Below, piece by piece: positions 60,548-64,000 of a DNA stretch of 64,000 nucleotides. How positions within the stretch are numbered: position 1 is the stretch's first letter; the number at the start of each line of letters is the position of its first letter. Below the pieces are notes generated by a model. It saw only the letters and a program-made list of their open reading frames with translations. It ran no database searches and was not told the origin of the DNA. A program made the position numbers and the translations under genes. This stretch comes from Clostridiales bacterium PH28_bin88 (GTDB lineage: Bacteria > Bacillota > PH28-bin88), in contig LAKY01000058.1 in assembly GCA_000987045.1 (NCBI GenBank), forward strand, positions 180,528 through 244,527, in the 5' to 3' direction.

Positions 60548-61056
60548 ACGGGATCACTCCTTATAACATTCAGGCTCGTTAGTTAGATAGTTCGTGGGCT
60601 TATCAGAAAATCCTTTCAGTAACCGGTTAATCGCATGCCAACTGACCCCCTCGCAGAACCTTTACTCTTGTTTAAAAATCGGTTGGCGGCTTGTGCTCGG
60701 GTTTCCTTCCCGGCGCGAGTCTCCGGTATACTTGAAATGAACCTCGGCGTCTTCGGGCCACGTCCAAAACTCGGCCTTCGGCCTCAAACAATGGACGTGG
60801 CTATTCCTCAGCCGCCTGCGGTTCTTGAACTTTCTCCGCCAATGCGCCGTCCAGGAAATCCCGAGCGCCGCCTGCACACTAGCTTCCATTTTCATTATCT
60901 GATGGGTGCCGCAATTTACGGCTGCCCTAACGGTGTATACCATTTTTTAGACGCAGAAGTCTCACAGTTTGTTCCATTTGCTTTTATCAAAAGAAAAAAA
61001 TATTTTAACAACATGATCATTAAGGGTCACCGGCCAAAGCAACAATTAATGTTCAT
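60548..61056. other. Intergenic region with nested inverted repeat
   Basis: CCACGTCCA (60758-60766) is inverted at 60792-60800 around a GGCC-TTC-GGCC hairpin. A minus-strand frame (60662-60943) is open, but it resembles nothing known and runs through this element. Likely a small repeat element or a remnant; the promoter of the MacAB operon should lie near 60560-60620. Confidence 0.35.
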
Positions 61057-61084
61057 AAAAAAACGCCGCGTCCGTCAGCGGCGT
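61057..61084 (-). terminator. Intrinsic terminator at the end of the vanZ gene
   Basis: Minus strand: ACGCCGC, 8-nt loop, GCGGCGT, followed by TTTTTT. The stem overlaps the vanZ stop codon. Confidence 0.85.
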
Positions 61085-61500
61085 CTGTCCAGTATGAAAA
61101 CCGCGCGTGTATTTCTCTTTTCCAGCCAGGAGACCAGCAAGACTCCCAGGAGGGCGCCCACGGCGTCCACCGCCAGGTCCTTAACGTCCGGGCTGCGGGA
61201 AGGCACGAAGTACTGGTGAAACTCATCGGAGATACCATAAAGCACACCTATCAATACCGCCCAACCTCCCGGTCGTGGAGTCGCCACTGTCCGTTTGAGC
61301 GCAAACCGGACCAAGACCGCCAGCACCAGGTAGCCTACCAGGTGGCCCCAGTTCAAGTCCGGTAAAAAGGGAAACCATCCCCCCAGCTCGTCAGCCGTCC
61401 TGCCGGAAAGGAAGAAAATAATCCCCATCCAAACCAGGGCAGGCGCCCAGTAGCTGAGCCACCGCCCCCACTCCCGCACGGCCACCACCATTCCGCTCAT
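61075..61500 (-). CDS. VanZ-like membrane protein
   Basis: 141 residues, four membrane segments; FFLSGRTADELGG, HLVGYLVLAVLVRFAL and GISDEFHQYFVPSRSPDVKD LAVDAVGALLGV are the VanZ signature. It is linked to teicoplanin resistance in enterococci, but most members have no known role. SD GGAGTG 7 nt from the ATG; it directly follows the HEPN gene. Confidence 0.85.
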   Translation of the reverse strand: MSGMVVAVREWGRWLSYWAPALVWMGIIFFLSGRTADELGGWFPFLPDLNWGHLVGYLVLAVLVRFALKRTVATPRPGGWAVLIGVLYGISDEFHQYFVPSRSPDVKDLAVDAVGALLGVLLVSWLEKRNTRAVFILDRRR

Positions 61501-61506
61501 GGCTTT

Positions 61507-61923
61507 TCACTCCAAAGGTATAACTCTCTGTGCCACGGATACAACGAATACGGCATCCTTCAAGGCTCTGTCGGCATCCTCCCTGGTATACTCCAGGGTA
61601 GGGATAAAGTCTACATCGCCGTAAAAGGAAAACTCCCTTTCTTTACGCAACCACTTGGATATCTTCGCCAGACGTCCGGTTTCTTCGGCCGTGCCGGGCG
61701 GCCACTTATCCTTAAACTCGATAATCAGTTGGCCCACATCATGTTGCTTGGGAGGTTCCACGCCTATCTGCCTCAGCATCCCCTTCAGCGCGAGTTCCAC
61801 AATCTCCTGGGCTTCCCGGATCACATCCGAATAGGCTTCTTCATCGAAAAGAACCTTTAAGGCCTTGAGCCGTTTCGTCGCCTTCACCACATAGCTGTGA
61901 GCCAGTGAAACATTGGTGATCAA
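61507..61923 (-). CDS. HEPN-domain protein (second module)
   Basis: 138 residues: SYVVKATKRLKALKVLFDEE, EIVELALKGMLRQIGVEPPK QHDVGQLI and [23 protein letters not shown] start with SD GGGGAGGTG; it overlaps the nucleotidyltransferase stop by four bases. A scrap nearly identical to its end lies at 31928. Confidence 0.82.
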   Translation of the reverse strand: MITNVSLAHSYVVKATKRLKALKVLFDEEAYSDVIREAQEIVELALKGMLRQIGVEPPKQHDVGQLIIEFKDKWPPGTAEETGRLAKISKWLRKEREFSFYGDVDFIPTLEYTREDADRALKDAVFVVSVAQRVIPLE

Positions 61924-62408
61924 ATACGGAACACCTCCCCAAAACGGTAGTCCGGTTTAAGCACCCAGTACCAGCTGTTTCCCCGCCTAAATTTCACCGC
62001 GCCCAGCCGCTCAAGACGGTCTTTAAGTTGCAATAAGTAAGAAGCGAAAAAATCACCCTTATCATATAATATCCTGGCATCTTCCAGCATGTCCAGGAAT
62101 AACAAGCTTCCTTCCTTCACCTCCGCGGGCGTCTTGATGACGGGTGACAAGCAGGTACTTAACCCCTCAAACTTCAATTTCTCTAAATACGGAGCCACTC
62201 TCTCCTCGGCTTTTTCAAACTCTTGGACCCTCTTCACTCTCCCCGCGGGCAGGTCGTCAACGATAACCAGCAAATCAACATCCGAATCCGGCCTGGGCGT
62301 CCCCCTGCCTACCGAGCCATAAACAGCGCAGGTAACCAATCGTTCCCCGTACACAGCTTGACAGTGGGCCAAAATTTCACCCAGCAACATGTCAAACTTT
62401 TGCCTCAA
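61920..62408 (-). CDS. Nucleotidyltransferase-domain protein (second module)
   Basis: 162 residues from TTG 62408 (SD GAGG 9 nt); the family usually begins M-S-L-x-x-K-F, so GTG 62414 is also possible. CAVYGSVGRGTPRPDSDVDL is the GSx9DxD active site, LLVIVDDLPAGRVKRVQEFE follows, and a C-terminal helix region (DMLEDARILYDKGDFFASYL) completes it. Larger than the minimal MNT at 6962. Pairs with the HEPN gene as a probable toxin-antitoxin unit. Confidence 0.82.
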   Translation of the reverse strand: MRQKFDMLLGEILAHCQAVYGERLVTCAVYGSVGRGTPRPDSDVDLLVIVDDLPAGRVKRVQEFEKAEERVAPYLEKLKFEGLSTCLSPVIKTPAEVKEGSLLFLDMLEDARILYDKGDFFASYLLQLKDRLERLGAVKFRRGNSWYWVLKPDYRFGEVFRI

Positions 62409-62675
62409 GGACACCGACCTCACCTCACAGGCCCGTCTCTCCCGGGTCCATCCATTTAATGGCATCATTATATCTTACAACGCCAGGATAATCAAGCAGC
62501 CAATCGCCATCCCCCGGCCGTCTCAATCCTCTCTTTACTTAGTCACTTACTGTCCGCTGCTGCTCTTCCGGCCTCAGATGCTGCCGAACGGCGGGATTTG
62601 GCCGGTGCCAGTCGCGTTACCCGTTGGGGCGGGACTGGATCCCCGCCACCCCAAAGGCTGGCGGCATCTATCACC

Positions 62676-62800
62676 GTCCTTGGCCTTCCTGGCCTTAAGC
62701 ATCCCGGGAACGGTGGGCATCCGCGGTTCGTTAAGCCCCTTCTCCGCCGCCAGGACCGCAGGTAAAGCGCACTCCACGGCACCCTCTTCTTGCGCTCCGC
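62676..62800 (-). pseudogene. Electron-transfer flavoprotein beta subunit, C-terminal scrap
   Basis: Reads EGAVECALPAVLAAEKGLNE PRMPTVPGMLKARKAK, the end of EtfB ('PxVxTxxKGLNEPRYPSLPGIMKAKKK'). The rest of 62409-62932 has no recognised gene; the proteins read through it are Pro/Gly/Arg-rich noise. Confidence 0.6.
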
Positions 62801-62932
62801 CAGCCGCAAAGCAAACTCCCGCTTCCTGCCGGCGGCTTTAGTTCCCGTACCACCGCCGCCCCGGTTATGGGAGGAGAAGACTGTAATTGAAATTGAAAAA
62901 CCGCAGGGTTTCAGCGACTTGATCCTGCGGTG

Positions 62933-63259
62933 TTATTCTTCGTCGAGGATAGCAAATATGGATTGCAACCAGTTTTCCCGCCCGTGCAAGACTCTGGCAA
63001 TTACAATGCGATCCTCCAATACCCGGTAAAAGACAATGTACGGGTTTACTACAGTGCGCCTGTATCCACGTTGCGCACCAGGCGCGTCTTCTTCAGGGAT
63101 AACCGGCCCCATCTCTGGGAAGTCTGCCAGCTTCTTGATACCCTCATAGATGCGCAACCGCAATTTTACGGCTGCCTGCTTACTGTCCTGAGAGATGTAG
63201 GCAAACATGCTGTCAATGTCGTAATAGGCAGCTTCAGATAATACGATTCTCTTACTCAT
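62933..63259 (-). CDS. RelE/ParE-type toxin
   Basis: 108 residues. SKRIVLSEAAYYDIDSMFAY ISQDSKQAA is the ParE N-terminal helix pair; ADFPEMGPVIPEE, GYRRTVVNPYIVFYRVLEDR and IARVLHGRENW are the core strands. ParE members block gyrase, RelE members cut mRNA on the ribosome; the lack of clear RNase residues favours ParE. The ATG overlaps the end of the small antitoxin-like ORF. Confidence 0.85.
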   Translation of the reverse strand: MSKRIVLSEAAYYDIDSMFAYISQDSKQAAVKLRLRIYEGIKKLADFPEMGPVIPEEDAPGAQRGYRRTVVNPYIVFYRVLEDRIVIARVLHGRENWLQSIFAILDEE

Positions 63260-63416
63260 TATCTATCCTCTTTTGTATCGCCGCAAAAGCGTCCTCAAAA
63301 TCCCGCATAGGCGTGCCTGCGGCAATTTCGCGGTCAACCTCCGACAACATCTGCCCCACGACCGCAGCTATCTTAAGGCAACAGGCATTCCCCGTATTGC
63401 TACCTTCGACCGCCAC
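63252..63416 (-). CDS. Probable short antitoxin of the ParE-type toxin
   Basis: 54 codons from GTG 63416 (or 32 from ATG 63350) ending LSEVDREIAAGTPMRDFEDA FAAIQKRIDNE and TAA at 63252. The stop overlaps the toxin start (ATGAGTAA), the usual order. The C-terminal helix fits a toxin-wrapping tail, but no DNA-binding domain is visible, so it may be a 5'-truncated remnant. No good SD. Confidence 0.45.
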   Translation of the reverse strand: MAVEGSNTGNACCLKIAAVVGQMLSEVDREIAAGTPMRDFEDAFAAIQKRIDNE

Positions 63417-63536
63417 TTCAGGTTGCTGGGTCTTTCATCTATTCCTTGACACCCTGTCGAATACTGAACATTGAAGAGTCCACTGAGTTGGTGAATGCTC
63501 CGGTCATTGCATTTGCCTGACTGCAGCAATTTTTAT

Positions 63537-63564
63537 GAACCGGACAGCAGTCCGGTTCTTTTTT
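63537..63564 (+). terminator. Intrinsic terminator without an upstream gene
   Basis: GAACCGGAC, AGCA, GTCCGGTTC, TTTTTT: 9 perfect pairs and a T-tract on the plus strand. There is no plus-strand protein gene before it within the last 13 kb, so it may end a small RNA starting near the TTGACA at 63448, or be left over. Confidence 0.75.
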
Positions 63565-63723
63565 ATCGCGTTGCGGGCGAATCGGTACTGGAGGCCGTCT
63601 CTTTAATAACCCTTATCGCTTACCGGCAGTCACGCAAAGCCCGTTGCCAGGCAGTTTTTAAGCACACCACAGATCGCCCAGATCGCAGTTGCGTAAAAAA
63701 TTTCACTGACTCACGGTTGGACT

Positions 63724-63747
63724 GACAGGTTATCCAGCGAACCTGTC
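63724..63747 (+). other. Leader hairpin before the last gene
   Basis: GACAGGTT, 8-nt loop, AACCTGTC, then GAATTTTC, 33 bp before the start codon at 63780. A weak attenuator is possible. Confidence 0.35.
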
Positions 63748-63779
63748 GAATTTTCACCTATCAAAGGGGGTTTTGCAAA

Positions 63780-64000
63780 CTGAGTTGGTTGTTTTGGCAA
63801 AAGAGAAAAAAGGATCAGGCCATCTTGGAACACTTAGCTGAACAGTCGGCCCAGGTGAGCGAAGGGATAGCCGTTCTACGGGAAGAGATCAGTGGAAACC
63901 GCGAACAAGTGGCTGAAATCGAGGCCGCACTCAACAAGCTGGCCCGCGTCCAGTACAAGACAGGTCAGGACATCCAGGGCAAGCTGGACCGGTTGACCGC
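63780..64000 (+). CDS. Unidentified coiled-coil protein, 3' end outside window
   Basis: 74 codons visible: SWLFWQKRKKDQAILEHLAE, then heptad-like helices EGIAVLREEISGNREQVAEI and LNKLARVQYKTGQDIQGKLD. The proposed start is the rare CTG at 63780, since AAAGGGGG lies 9 nt upstream and the hydrophobic-basic opening 'M-S-W-L-F-W-x-x-R-K' is common at this point in small Firmicutes proteins. Some GrpE-like proteins of this group look similar at the N-terminus, but the family cannot be settled from this part. Confidence 0.6.
   Translation, partial: MSWLFWQKRKKDQAILEHLAEQSAQVSEGIAVLREEISGNREQVAEIEAALNKLARVQYKTGQDIQGKLDRLT

Noticed and set aside
60662..60943. 93-codon minus-strand ORF with a plausible amino-acid mix
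   Set aside because: No start signal or homology recognised, and it spans a nested inverted repeat.

Overview
The window is GC-rich and looks like chromosome from a spore-forming, anaerobic Clostridia of the Peptococcaceae/Desulfotomaculum-Pelotomaculum type. The reasons are a spore photoproduct lyase of the clostridial kind, S-layer homology (SLH) and copper-amine-oxidase-N ('stalk') surface proteins, the small DUF1659/DUF2922/YvrJ genes, CsaB with a DUF5693 partner, a SigI/RsgI pair, and a double-cubane-cluster protein with its ASKHA activator. The species assignment is inference; no rRNA or tRNA gene was seen.

Layout. 1-4.3 kb: end-truncated MurJ-like flippase and a 973-aa secreted glycosidase/stalk/propeller protein. 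4.4-7.7 kb: AT-richer accessory patch with decayed toxin-antitoxin genes, an RHS scrap, a frameshifted transposase, REP-like repeats and a HEPN/nucleotidyltransferase pair. 8.0-20.7 kb: one strand-consistent block with an SDR reductase, a complete Liv-type ABC importer, a CoA-transferase, a KASIII-like enzyme, a large MalT-like ATPase/BTAD regulator and an alpha/beta hydrolase; it looks like uptake and CoA-linked conversion of a small acid or ketone. 20.8-31.9 kb: CsaB/DUF5693, a CtpA protease with a stalk domain, a ComK-like gene behind a LexA box, the DUF1659 cluster, rfbCBD, a possible structured RNA and splB. 31.9-32.9 kb: gene graveyard. 32.9-37.6 kb: double-cubane protein and activator, PepSY-like protein, PII, and a BTAD regulator with an internal deletion. 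37.9-46.5 kb: a large secreted protein cut by a rearrangement, gene scraps, TPR/stalk protein, SigI/RsgI and VapBC. 46.7-56.6 kb: two SLH proteins surrounding more scraps and a low-GC lipoprotein/zinc-ribbon pair. 56.6-62.4 kb: MacAB-like export operon, VanZ, and a second nucleotidyltransferase/HEPN pair. 62.4-64 kb: EtfB scrap, ParE-type toxin module and the start of an unidentified gene.

The main system-level observation is a shared promoter architecture at four distant places (20.7, 37.8, 52.0 and 54.2 kb): two TGTAAC half-sites 11 bp apart, then exactly 10 bp, then a -10 box. This is the layout used by SARP/AfsR activators. The window also holds one intact and two damaged regulators of the matching class, and three of the four sites lie beside one of them. 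I propose a local AfsR-like regulon controlling cell-surface and small unknown proteins.

The region is unusually rich in broken genes (at least fifteen scraps or frameshifted genes), often joined at clean junctions, and in simple heptamer-like repeats at gene borders that sometimes run into the C-terminal codons.
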